Shown here: positions 34,895 through 43,311 of the stretch, one piece after another | Numbering within the stretch: position 1 is the first letter of the stretch | Layout of the letters: every line of letters begins with the position of its first letter | Source of the DNA: Planctomicrobium piriforme | Lineage (GTDB): Bacteria > Planctomycetota > Planctomycetia > Planctomycetales > Planctomycetaceae | Direction of reading: 5' to 3' | Assembly: GCF_900113665.1 (NCBI RefSeq) | Contig: NZ_FOQD01000012.1 | Span: 175,958 to 239,957 of the forward strand | DNA length: 64,000 nt | The notes under the pieces: model-generated | The model's input: the letters and a program-made list of their open reading frames with translations, nothing else | What the model was told of the DNA's origin: nothing | The model's database searches: none | Translations under genes and position numbers: made by a program

Positions 34895-37582
34895 CTACTT
34901 GCCTGACACCGCCGGGGCGGCTTTGGTCTGGGCGTCGACGCGGCGTTGCAGGGTTTCCTGAGTTTCCTTGAAGGCGTACTCGAGATAATCATCCTGCTCG
35001 TGCAGCAGGGCTTCTACCGAGACGTCGAGTGCAGCCTGGTTGTCGTAGAAGCTCAATGCTCGAATCGCTTCCAGTCGCACACGGGGATGCTCGTCGTTGA
35101 TCGCCGTTTGCAGAATGGCCAGTGGCTCTGGCAGGCGGTCTTTGGCGTAGCTCACGGCCCGAACGGCGGCGGCACGGACATGGCCGTCTTTCGCGGTGAG
35201 CAACTGCTTCAGCAGAGCTTCATCGAGCACGTTGTGCTGCTGCTTTACCCAGAAGGCTTCGAGCTGATGATGCTCAAGCTTCGGGTCGGACTTTTCGATG
35301 CCTCCCAGCCATTGATCGACCGCCGCCAGCACCTTCTTCGGGTCGCGATCGCGGAGTTCGCGGCGGACGCGATAACGGGTGCGGTCTTCATAAGCGGTCA
35401 ACAGGTACAGCAGCCGTTGGATCGGCTGGCCGGCAATGCTGGGGGGATCGTTGAGCGGCTTCTTGGTGTTCGAGATCTTCCAGATACGGCCGTGAATCTT
35501 GCTGCGGTTGGGATCGCGAATCGAGTGCTGCATGTGGCCGACCAGCGGGTTGTACCAGTCCAGCACATACAGCGCTCCATCGGGACCGAACTGCAGGTCC
35601 ACCGGACGGAAGTTCGGGTCGGCCGAGCGGAGCAGCGGCGCGACCGGATCGGCGAAGTAGCCAGAACCTTCTTCACGAATGCGGTATTGCAGCACTCCCT
35701 GGAAGCCAATGCAGTTGTTCAGCAGGAAGTCTCCCTGCATTTCCTCAGGGAAGTTTCTGCTCGACACCAGTTCGCAGCCGCAGGTGGGCCGCCACTGTTT
35801 GACGAGAAAGTCTTTCATCCCGGGGTGCTTGCGGGGGAAATCGACGCTACCGGAGAACGGTGCGGCAACGTAGTTGTTCCCGCCTGAGGCGTCGGCGACG
35901 AAGTTCTGCCCCCACTGATCGAAGACGTGTCCCCAGGGGTTGGCGAACTCGTAGGCGACGTAGTTGCTGAATTTCTCCGACTTGGGGTCGTAACGATAGA
36001 CCGCGGCATTGGCGGATCGGGTCAGGCCGTAAGGGGATTCGATCTGCGAGTGATGGAACGTCCCTTCCGAGAAATACAGTTCACCGCCCGGCCCCCATTC
36101 AAAGGCATGCACGGCATGATGCGAATCGCCAGTGTCGAGGCCATGGAGAACGTGCTTGTAGATATCGGCCTTCTCATCGCCGTTGGTGTCCTTGAGGAAC
36201 ATCATGTTCGGCTGCTGCGAGACATAAGCCCCGCCGTCGGCCAGCTCAATCCCGATCGGCAGGTACAGCCCTTCCGCGAAGATCTGCTGCTTGTCGGCTT
36301 TGCCGTCATTGTTGGTGTCGGACAGAATCAGGATCTTGTCATCGACCGGTTCGCCTGGCAGGTATTGCGGATATGAGGCGTTGGTCGTCACCCAGATGCG
36401 GCCAGCCGCGTCGAACGTGAACGACACCGGGTTCTGCAACTCGGGGAACTGCACTTCCGAAGCGTACAGGCTCACTTCGAAGCCATCGGCCACGGTGAAC
36501 AGCTTCTGCGATTCCTCCGGCGGGATGATCTTCACTTCCTTGGTGAAGTTTGTTTCGATCGTCAGCAGATCGCCGGTCTTCGAGTCGTCGATTTTCTCAG
36601 GCAGTTGCTTCCCCTGGGCCGCTTCCCAGACGCGGTGGTCGCGAACCTCGATCATCTTTCGCAGCTTGGCGAACTCGCCTGGGAAGTTGACGACGCCGAA
36701 TGGCTTCTTGCGGCCGCCGTAGATGTAGAACCCGTTGACAGCGCGATAGTCGTAGAAGAACTGCTTGTTCTTCTCGGCGACTTCTTTCTTCACGCTGGCA
36801 GCGAGTGCGGGATCGATGGCTTTGCCTTCGCCGAAGAGCGCCTTGTCGAGTACTTTGGCGAACGCGGCATCCCCTTCTTCCGAGAGATGACAGCCGTTGA
36901 TCGTCAGTTCGGTTTTGGGATCGTCCAGCAGCGCCTTGGTCGGCGTGTAGAGATCGATGAAGGTCACCTGCGCCTGGTCGGCGACTTTCTTCATCGCAGC
37001 GGTGTACAGCTCGATGTTCTTGTTATTGAGCGTCGCCGCGGGCACCTTGTGGCTGGTGAGGTCTTCGTTGGCGATCGGAGAGAACAGCACGATCCGCGGG
37101 GTCTGCTTCACTTCCCCCTGCTTGTCCTGCACGTTCGGCTTCGAGCTGCCGCGAGGGTAGTTCTGTACCGGATACTTGAGTTGCTTCAGATCGGCGAGAA
37201 ACTTGGCGAGATTCGTCTCGAAGGCCGCCACGCCGTTCGGGCCGGCGAATGATTCGTTGAAGCCAAAGAATGCGAAGATCACCTGCGGCTGGTGGTCGAT
37301 CAGCGTGTGGCCGTGGTCGGGAAAATCCTGAGAACGCAGGCGGACGTCGATCGTGTCGCCGGAGAAACCGAGGTTACGAAAGACCAGCTCTTTTTCGGGA
37401 AACCGGGCGTGCAGCAGGGTTTCGAAGTTGTTGAAATACTGCAGGCGTTCGGCCGTCGTATTCCCGATGACGACGATCTTGTCCCCTTTATTAAGAGGGA
37501 CCGGTTCGGCGGCGATCAGGCTGGCGGATGCCGCCACAAACCAGGAGCAGGCAGCGGCGAGGCAAGGCAGAATTCTCGGCAT
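34895..37582 (-). CDS. SGNH-hydrolase/PVC-type membrane-bound dehydrogenase fusion
   Basis: An 895-residue exported protein: signal peptide (about 1-25), an SGNH/GDSL-type hydrolase domain (about 30-290, with VVIGNTTAERL, NLGFSGDT, FAFFGFNES and a C-terminal NGCHLSEEGD that supplies the His), then a PVC-type sorbosone-dehydrogenase-like propeller (about 370-720) and helical HEAT-like repeats to the end. In the first block the usual catalytic GDS is IGN, so the nucleophile may be changed. No CxxCH heme motif is visible, unlike the 8102 protein. ATG at 37582 starts the signal peptide; the frame to 37657 is unlikely. A role in extracellular glycan breakdown is inferred from the family. Confidence 0.82.
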   Translation of the reverse strand: MPRILPCLAAACSWFVAASASLIAAEPVPLNKGDKIVVIGNTTAERLQYFNNFETLLHARFPEKELVFRNLGFSGDTIDVRLRSQDFPDHGHTLIDHQPQVIFAFFGFNESFAGPNGVAAFETNLAKFLADLKQLKYPVQNYPRGSSKPNVQDKQGEVKQTPRIVLFSPIANEDLTSHKVPAATLNNKNIELYTAAMKKVADQAQVTFIDLYTPTKALLDDPKTELTINGCHLSEEGDAAFAKVLDKALFGEGKAIDPALAASVKKEVAEKNKQFFYDYRAVNGFYIYGGRKKPFGVVNFPGEFAKLRKMIEVRDHRVWEAAQGKQLPEKIDDSKTGDLLTIETNFTKEVKIIPPEESQKLFTVADGFEVSLYASEVQFPELQNPVSFTFDAAGRIWVTTNASYPQYLPGEPVDDKILILSDTNNDGKADKQQIFAEGLYLPIGIELADGGAYVSQQPNMMFLKDTNGDEKADIYKHVLHGLDTGDSHHAVHAFEWGPGGELYFSEGTFHHSQIESPYGLTRSANAAVYRYDPKSEKFSNYVAYEFANPWGHVFDQWGQNFVADASGGNNYVAAPFSGSVDFPRKHPGMKDFLVKQWRPTCGCELVSSRNFPEEMQGDFLLNNCIGFQGVLQYRIREEGSGYFADPVAPLLRSADPNFRPVDLQFGPDGALYVLDWYNPLVGHMQHSIRDPNRSKIHGRIWKISNTKKPLNDPPSIAGQPIQRLLYLLTAYEDRTRYRVRRELRDRDPKKVLAAVDQWLGGIEKSDPKLEHHQLEAFWVKQQHNVLDEALLKQLLTAKDGHVRAAAVRAVSYAKDRLPEPLAILQTAINDEHPRVRLEAIRALSFYDNQAALDVSVEALLHEQDDYLEYAFKETQETLQRRVDAQTKAAPAVSGK

Positions 37583-37700
37583 GTTCGATTCCCGTGGATT
37601 TTTCGGCGTCGGACAACGGCGGGACGGATCGGTTTTTGCGGCAGAGTGGCGAGGCAAGTGGACGGAGACAGCAGGAAATCAGAAGTTTGCAGTACCCCGG

Positions 37701-37743
37701 CGTCTCAAGTGACGCACGATTGGGCGTCACCCATTGAGAGACG
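37701..37743. repeat. Inverted repeat in a divergent promoter region
   Basis: GTGACGC (37709-37715) pairs with GCGTCAC (37724-37730); outside these, CGTCTC and a GAGACG-like sequence extend the stem. It lies between the divergent starts at 37582 and 37804 and could be an operator or a dispersed repeat. Confidence 0.5.
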
Positions 37744-37803
37744 CATCAATTGTTGCGAATCCAATGCCGATTGTAAAACGTGAATTTGGCTTGATTTGAC
37801 TGA

Positions 37804-38412
37804 GTGAATGCCATGCTGCAGAGCCTCGAACAATCACCTCCGGAACAAGTTGCGAAGCCTGGCGCGAGTGCCGTTGCGGTCATGGGGCTGATCGCCGTGA
37901 TGGGTCTCTTTCTGTCAATCTGGCTGGTCAGGACCGATGTTGGCAAGAAACAGGAAACCACGCCTGCAGTAGATTCCGGCACTTCTTCCCCGACTGCTGA
38001 ACGTCCAATCGCAACGCCCGCAGAACAACCGTTGCCGCACCCGCCGGTTTCCGCCCCCTCAAATGACGAATTGCAGTCAGAACAGGTCGTCGGCCGCTGG
38101 TTGCTCAACGACAGCATCCGCCGCGAGATCGACATTCGCTCCGACGGCACGGCGACAATGCTGGTGAAGCTCGACTATCTTTCCAGCCTGATCTACGGCA
38201 GCGAAATGACCATGCAGCTCACCTGGCAGATCAAAGACGGCCTGCTGTCGCACACAGTCGTGAGCGGGGTTCCGCAGGCAAATGTCGACCGGCTGACCCG
38301 CGACTTTGGCAAAACCCGTTCGTACCGGATCGTCTCGGTTTCACCGACTGAATTGATCCTCGAAAGTCCTTCCGCCAGCCGCGAGCAACACCGCTGGGTG
38401 AGTGTGAAGTAG
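37804..38412 (+). CDS. Membrane-anchored protein with lipocalin-like C-terminal domain
   Basis: A 202-residue protein with one transmembrane segment (about 23-43), a Pro/Thr-rich extracytoplasmic linker (about 50-85) and a C-terminal beta-rich domain starting QVVGRWLLNDSIRREIDIRSDGT. The VGRW opening and strand pattern recall the anchored lipocalin-like proteins at 15459 and 17620, though overall similarity is low. No active-site motif is visible. The start is GTG at 37804; an ATG three codons later is equally possible, and neither has a good ribosome site. It converges on the alpha/beta hydrolase. Confidence 0.65.
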   Translation: MNAMLQSLEQSPPEQVAKPGASAVAVMGLIAVMGLFLSIWLVRTDVGKKQETTPAVDSGTSSPTAERPIATPAEQPLPHPPVSAPSNDELQSEQVVGRWLLNDSIRREIDIRSDGTATMLVKLDYLSSLIYGSEMTMQLTWQIKDGLLSHTVVSGVPQANVDRLTRDFGKTRSYRIVSVSPTELILESPSASREQHRWVSVK

Positions 38413-38480
38413 CGAATGTTGCAATGATTCGGCGGCTGATCAGCACCTTGCTGCCAGCGTGTGAACTCAGTTCCCATCGT

Positions 38481-39284
38481 TCACTTCGCCGTCTCACCCA
38501 GGAACTTCTGGATCGCGGCATTCGTCGCTTGCGGTTGTTCCTGCGGGGCCATGTGGCCGGCGTGGGGGATGACCGCGTGACGGGCGTCTGGCAGGGCGTT
38601 AGCGATGGTTTTCATCTCGGCCACGCTGGAGATCGCGTCGTGTTCGCCGGTGATCAGCAATGTCGGTACCTTGATCTTGGGAAGCCAGCTTGTCACGTCC
38701 GGTCGGGCGGCCATCCCGCGTGCCGCGGCGGCGATGCCTGAGGTGGAGTTTGTGAGAATCACATTTCGAGCCGACTCGATCAGCTCGGGTCGGGATTTGA
38801 CGCTGGCTTCACAATAGAGCTTGGGGAGCATCGAGTCGGCGAGGAACGCCGCCCCTTCCCGCTCGACTTTGTCGGCGGTTTGCAACCGCTGTTGAGCGCC
38901 CTCTTCGGTGTCGGCAATCGCCCGAGTGTCGCACATGATCAGTCGGGAGAGCTTGAAGGGATAGCGTTTCCAGAATTGCCAGGCGACATAGCCCCCCATC
39001 GACAGCCCGCAGAGCGTCACGGGCCCTTGAACGCGGATCGCGTCGAGGAAGCTGGCGAGGTCATCAGCCATGATCTCCATCGTCACCGTGCCAGGCCGGA
39101 CCGAGCTGCGACCGAAGCCCCGCAGGTCGACCGCCAGGCAACGATGCGTTTTCGAGAAGAAATCGATTTGTGCCTGCCACATCGTACAATCTAGGGGAAA
39201 GCCATGCACAAACAGCAGCGGCTCTCCCTGACCGACGTCGCGATAATTGAGCACCACGCCGGGCATTTTCACTTGCTGGTTCAT
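38481..39284 (-). CDS. Alpha/beta hydrolase
   Basis: A 267-residue alpha/beta-hydrolase of the 3-oxoadipate-enol-lactonase-like group. Visible are the oxyanion HGFPLD, nucleophile elbow GLSMGGYV, acidic residue in GEHDAIS and catalytic His in HAGHMAPQE. It is cytoplasmic with no signal peptide. The substrate could be an ester, lactone or peroxide; the context gives no guide. ATG at 39284 is preferred, with GAAGG eight bases upstream, over an upstream in-frame start. It diverges from the histone-deacetylase-family gene across two dispersed repeats. Confidence 0.85.
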   Translation of the reverse strand: MNQQVKMPGVVLNYRDVGQGEPLLFVHGFPLDCTMWQAQIDFFSKTHRCLAVDLRGFGRSSVRPGTVTMEIMADDLASFLDAIRVQGPVTLCGLSMGGYVAWQFWKRYPFKLSRLIMCDTRAIADTEEGAQQRLQTADKVEREGAAFLADSMLPKLYCEASVKSRPELIESARNVILTNSTSGIAAAARGMAARPDVTSWLPKIKVPTLLITGEHDAISSVAEMKTIANALPDARHAVIPHAGHMAPQEQPQATNAAIQKFLGETAK

Positions 39285-39360
39285 CACTGCCGCCTTCAAT
39301 CTGGTTCCAAACAACTTTGCAAAGACCGATTTAATTGCTCTCTCTCCGCTATTTCGAAGG

Positions 39361-39406
39361 CCCCCTCACCCCCAACCCCTCTCCCCCGAGTACAGGGGCG
39401 AGGGGA
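39361..39406. repeat. 46-bp C/G-rich dispersed repeat, intergenic copy
   Basis: CCCCCTCACCCCCAACCCCT and CGAGTACAGGGGCGAGGGGA (39361-39406 with 6 bases between). The copy at 62805-62850 differs at one position. Here it lies in the divergent promoter region of the hydrolase and deacetylase genes. Confidence 0.85.
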
Positions 39407-39419
39407 GGTCGACACGATT

Positions 39420-39455
39420 GCTTGAGTTTTGGTGCTTGAATCTTGGAATTTTGAG
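39420..39455. repeat. Single E-element arm
   Basis: GCTTGAGTTTTGGTGCTTGA followed by ATCTTGGAATTTTGAG matches the right arm of the E element alone. It sits six bases before the deacetylase start, the only E sequence here that is not at a gene's 3' end. Confidence 0.65.
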
Positions 39456-39460
39456 ACCCG

Positions 39461-40396
39461 ATGCGTCTGTTTTACACTGACGAGTTCGTTCTGCCACTCC
39501 CTGACGGGCACAAGTTTCCAATGTCGCGGTATCGGCTGCTCCGCGACCGGCTGGTCGAGCAGCAGATTGCCTCTCCGGAACAGCTCTTTGTGCCAGAGGC
39601 CGCCGAGTTTTCCGACCTGTGCCGAGTGCATACCACGGATTATGTGACTCGCATCTTCGCGGGCGAATTGCAGCCTGACGAACAGCGGCGCATCGGCTTT
39701 CCGTGGAGCACTCAGATGGTCGAGCGGTCGCGACGTTCAGTGGGGGCCACGTTGTGTGCAGCGCGATATGCCCTGCGCTCTGGTCTCGGAGTCAATCTGG
39801 CGGGAGGCACGCATCACGCCTTTGCCGACCGCGGCGGCGGGTATTGTGTGTTCAACGATGTCGCCGTCACCATTCGCACTCTACAGGCTCAAGGTCTGAT
39901 TCAACGGGCCGTGGTGATCGACTGCGACATCCATCAGGGAGACGGCACTGCGGCACTGTTCGCAGGTGACGAGTCGGTCTTCACTTTTTCCATGCACGCC
40001 CAGAAGGCCTACCCGGCGCGAAAACAGCAGAGTGATCTCGATCTCCCGCTCCTGCCGGGAACCGGTGACGCAGATTACCTGTCAGCGCTCCAACAAGGAC
40101 TCGAACAAACGTGGCGCCACGGCCCATATGACATCGCCTTCTATCTGGCGGGCGCCGACCCGTTTGTCGGAGACCGATTGGGCGGGTTGGCTCTCACCAA
40201 GTCTGGTCTCGCCGAACGCGACCGACTCGTCGCGACCAGTTGCCGGGAACACCAACTCCCGCTGGTCATCGCGATGGCCGGCGGATATGCGGACGATGTG
40301 CGAGACATCGTGGAAATTCAGGCAAGGACGATCCAGATCGCGGGGGAGGTCTACAATTGGGATGGGCGGGAGAAAGACGAGTGTGGTTCGTCATAG
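39461..40396 (+). CDS. Histone deacetylase-family (acetoin utilization-like) amidohydrolase
   Basis: A 311-residue member of the HDAC/AcuC/acetylpolyamine amidohydrolase superfamily. The charge-relay and zinc-binding motifs are present: tandem His in GGTHHAF, the Asp-His ligand pair in DCDIHQGDGTA, and the second zinc Asp in LAGADPF. The Tyr of the active site is probably in the C-terminal GGYADD region. Bacterial members deacetylate polyamines, acetyl-CoA synthetase or other small or protein substrates. The ATG at 39461 fits the family start. The gene stands alone. Confidence 0.9.
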   Translation: MRLFYTDEFVLPLPDGHKFPMSRYRLLRDRLVEQQIASPEQLFVPEAAEFSDLCRVHTTDYVTRIFAGELQPDEQRRIGFPWSTQMVERSRRSVGATLCAARYALRSGLGVNLAGGTHHAFADRGGGYCVFNDVAVTIRTLQAQGLIQRAVVIDCDIHQGDGTAALFAGDESVFTFSMHAQKAYPARKQQSDLDLPLLPGTGDADYLSALQQGLEQTWRHGPYDIAFYLAGADPFVGDRLGGLALTKSGLAERDRLVATSCREHQLPLVIAMAGGYADDVRDIVEIQARTIQIAGEVYNWDGREKDECGSS

Positions 40397-40600
40397 GGGA
40401 GTGGGATTTGTCATTTGTCAATGGTCATTTGTCATTGGCTATTGAAGCGGGATAAGGCGTGAGGAGCGAGACTTGAGGTGGGGCTAACGCAGCCGAATAA
40501 TTTCCTCAAGCCTCAGGTCTCAGGTCTCAGGTCTCAGGTCTCAAGCCTGCTCCCTCCTTCTGGCTCTGGACACTCGACACTGGACGCTCGACTCCACTCA
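40397..40600. repeat. Stack of three phrase repeats
   Basis: Between the deacetylase gene and the ligase cassette lie TTTGTCATTTGTCAATGGTC (about 40408-40427), a near-perfect tandem AGGTCTC x4 (about 40514-40542), and CTGGACACTCGACACTGGAC (about 40565-40584). Each is a different iterated phrase. No coding sequence is supported. Confidence 0.65.
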
Positions 40601-40642
40601 GGTACAGCGTTTGCATCACGTTCAGTTCAGGACTGAATTTCC

Positions 40643-41707
40643 ATGACGACCACCGGCAAACGACTCGTCGAGCTGACGCCATCGGGGCTGTACTGCGAGC
40701 AGGGGGACTTCTATGTGGACCCCTGGCGACCGGTGCCGAGGGCGGTGATCACGCATGCGCATGGCGATCACGCGCGGCGGGGGAATGGCCGATATCTCAC
40801 GACATTTGCCGGTGAAAAGGTGCTGCAAACCCGCATGGGGTCGGATGCGGTGATTGATTGCGTTGAATACGGCCAGCAGCTCGACTTGAACGGCGTCAAG
40901 CTCTCGCTGCACCCGGCCGGACATGTGCTGGGGTCCGCTCAGATCCGAATTGAATTTCGCGGCGAGGTGTGGGTGATCTCCGGCGACTACAAGATCGATC
41001 CGGACCTTACCTGTGCTGCGTTTGAACCGGTCCGCTGCAATACATTCATCAGCGAGTCGACGTTTGGGCTGCCGATTTATCGCTGGCCAGCGCAGCAGGA
41101 CGTGTTCGCGGACATCAATGAGTGGTGGCGACGCAACAAGGCCGAAGGCCGCGCGGCGGTCATTTTTGGTTACGCCTTCGGGAAAGCACAACGGGTGCTG
41201 TCGGGGCTCGATCCGTCGATCGGACCGATTTACTGTCATGGGGCGGTTCAGCGCCTGAATCGTGACTATCGCGACAGCGGCATTCCTCTTCCAGAGACCG
41301 AGTACTCCGGTGCAGCCACGCCGAAGAAGGATTGGGCCGGAGCAATGATCGTCGCCCCGCCATCGGCGATGGGAACTCCCTGGCTGCGGAAGTTTGGCGA
41401 TGTTGGTACGGCATTCGTCTCTGGCTGGATGCTCGTTCGCGGCACGCGACGTCGCCGGGCCGTCGACCGGGGATTCGTCCTCTCCGATCACGCTGACTGG
41501 CCGGGCCTGCAGACTGCGATTCGCGCCACGGGAGCGGAACGGGTGCTCGTGACCCACGGACAAGTTCCTGTGATGGTGAAATGGCTCCGGGAATCGGGGC
41601 TGGATGCGGAGCCGGTGCAGACGCAGTTTGAAGGGGAACAGGAAGAGACGCCGGAGGACGCGGCCCTCGAAGCGGTCGAAGAATCGGCAGCACAGGGAGG
41701 CGGCTGA
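40643..41707 (+). CDS. Ligase-associated MBL-fold DNA exonuclease
   Basis: A 354-residue metallo-beta-lactamase-fold nuclease of the CPSF/SNM1-like group. It has the motif THAHGDHAR (HxHxDH), a later HPAGHVLGSAQI, SGDYKIDP and a C-terminal LSDHADW. This gene is characteristically the first member of the bacterial ligase-associated repair cassette, found with an ATP-dependent ligase, an Lhr-like helicase and PdeM; all follow here. The protein probably trims DNA ends. Its stop overlaps the ligase start by one base (TGATG). Confidence 0.93.
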   Translation: MTTTGKRLVELTPSGLYCEQGDFYVDPWRPVPRAVITHAHGDHARRGNGRYLTTFAGEKVLQTRMGSDAVIDCVEYGQQLDLNGVKLSLHPAGHVLGSAQIRIEFRGEVWVISGDYKIDPDLTCAAFEPVRCNTFISESTFGLPIYRWPAQQDVFADINEWWRRNKAEGRAAVIFGYAFGKAQRVLSGLDPSIGPIYCHGAVQRLNRDYRDSGIPLPETEYSGAATPKKDWAGAMIVAPPSAMGTPWLRKFGDVGTAFVSGWMLVRGTRRRRAVDRGFVLSDHADWPGLQTAIRATGAERVLVTHGQVPVMVKWLRESGLDAEPVQTQFEGEQEETPEDAALEAVEESAAQGGG

Positions 41708-43311
41708 TGCAGCGATTCACCGCTCTCTATACGCAACTCGACGAGACGACGAAGACGAACCGCAAGATCGCCGCGATGCGGGATTACTTCTCAGGCGTTG
41801 ACCCGGCGGACGGCGCCTGGGCGGTTTACTTTCTCTGCGGGCAGAAGCTCAAGCGGCTGGTACTGGCGCGAAATCTTCGGGCGTGGTGCGCACAAACGGC
41901 CCGCATTCCAGACTGGCTGTTCGACGAATCGTATGACGCTGTCGGCGACCTCGCTGAGACGATTGCCTTGCTGCTGCCGTCGTCACAAACGAGCACCGAT
42001 CTGCCGCTGCACCACTGGATCGAGAGCGTTCTGCTGCCCCTCGCCAAGCTCGACGAATCGTCGCAGCGTGAACGCCTGATGGCGGCCTGGCCGCAGTTGT
42101 CGACGCAATCGTGCTATGTGCTCAACAAACTGGTGACCGGCAGCTTTCGAGTCGGCGTGTCGCAGAAACTCGTCGTGCGGGCTTTGGCCGATGCCGGCAA
42201 TCTGCCCACGGCGACCATCGCACACCGCCTGATGGGCAGCTGGCAGCCGACGCCGGAGTTCTTCAAACAATTGCTTTCGCCTGATGCCGGTGAGACGGAC
42301 ATTTCGCGGCCCTATCCATTCTGTTTAGCACATGCTCTCCAGGCAGACTTGTCGACGTTGGGGAACGTCCGCGACTGGCAAGTCGAATGGAAGTGGGACG
42401 GCATCCGCGCACAGCTCATTCGTCGACAGGGGGAAACATTCCTGTGGTCACGTGGCGAAGAGATGATCCTCGACCGGTTCCCTGAATTGATCGAACCAGC
42501 ACGACAGCTTCCGGACGGCACGGTCCTGGATGGAGAAGTGGTCGGCTGGCGGAATGATCGGGTGCTGCCGTTTGCCGATCTGCAAAAGAGAATCGGCCGC
42601 AAAACAGTCGGCAAGAAACTGCTGGCGGATGTGCCGGCCCGGTTGATCTGCTTCGATCTGCTGGAGGAAGGGGGTATCGATCTGCGGGAGCGACCACTTG
42701 AAGAACGAATGGCCCGTATGCAGCACGTTCTCCAGTCGCCGCAATTCGCAGAACGGATTGTGCCTGCCGACCGGCTCGGTCAGTCCTTCTCCGACTGGCC
42801 TGAAGTCGAAACACTGCGAACCGACAGCCGTGAGCTTGGGGTCGAAGGACTCATGCTCAAACATCGCACGTCTCCGTACGGGATCGGTCGCGTGACGGGG
42901 CTGTGGTGGAAGTGGAAAGTCGATCCCTACAACTGTGACGCGGTGCTGGTGTATGCGCAGCGGGGCCATGGCCGACGAGCCAGTCTCTACACCGACTACA
43001 CCTTCGCCGCGTGGGATGACGGCCAGCTTGTGCCGTTCGCCAAAGCCTACTCCGGACTTACCGATGCCGAGATCCGCGAAGTCGACCGGTTCGTTCGTAA
43101 GAATACGCTCGAAAAGTTCGGACCAGTGCGCTCGGTCAAACCGGAACTGGTGTTTGAACTCGCCTTCGAAAACATTCAGGCATCCAACCGCCATAAGTCG
43201 GGCATCGCGGTGCGGTTTCCAAGAATTGCATTGTGGCGAAAAGACAAAAAGCCTGCCGATGCCGATTCTCTAGAGACCTTGCGAGGACTGCTGCGGAGCC
43301 GCCAGCCATGA
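41707..43311 (+). CDS. ATP-dependent DNA ligase (ligase-cassette type)
   Basis: A 534-residue ATP-dependent DNA ligase: an N-terminal DNA-binding domain (about 1-200), the nucleotidyltransferase core and an OB-fold. Catalytic motif I reads EWKWDGIRAQL with Lys as the AMP acceptor; motif III is around LDGEVVGWR, motif IV EGLMLKH, and motif V WWKWKV. It seals nicks by an adenylated intermediate. In this cassette it supplies repair beyond the housekeeping NAD-dependent LigA, probably under damage or in stationary phase. Its stop overlaps the helicase start (ATGA). Confidence 0.95.
   Translation: MQRFTALYTQLDETTKTNRKIAAMRDYFSGVDPADGAWAVYFLCGQKLKRLVLARNLRAWCAQTARIPDWLFDESYDAVGDLAETIALLLPSSQTSTDLPLHHWIESVLLPLAKLDESSQRERLMAAWPQLSTQSCYVLNKLVTGSFRVGVSQKLVVRALADAGNLPTATIAHRLMGSWQPTPEFFKQLLSPDAGETDISRPYPFCLAHALQADLSTLGNVRDWQVEWKWDGIRAQLIRRQGETFLWSRGEEMILDRFPELIEPARQLPDGTVLDGEVVGWRNDRVLPFADLQKRIGRKTVGKKLLADVPARLICFDLLEEGGIDLRERPLEERMARMQHVLQSPQFAERIVPADRLGQSFSDWPEVETLRTDSRELGVEGLMLKHRTSPYGIGRVTGLWWKWKVDPYNCDAVLVYAQRGHGRRASLYTDYTFAAWDDGQLVPFAKAYSGLTDAEIREVDRFVRKNTLEKFGPVRSVKPELVFELAFENIQASNRHKSGIAVRFPRIALWRKDKKPADADSLETLRGLLRSRQP

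Noticed and set aside
39461..40396. Histone-deacetylase-like gene as evidence for eukaryotic gene transfer
   Set aside because: This superfamily is widespread in bacteria (AcuC and acetylpolyamine amidohydrolases), and the sequence is ordinary for that group.
40514..40542. AGGTCTC tandem array as a possible CRISPR
   Set aside because: The unit is only seven bases with no spacers and no cas genes are present; it is a simple tandem repeat.
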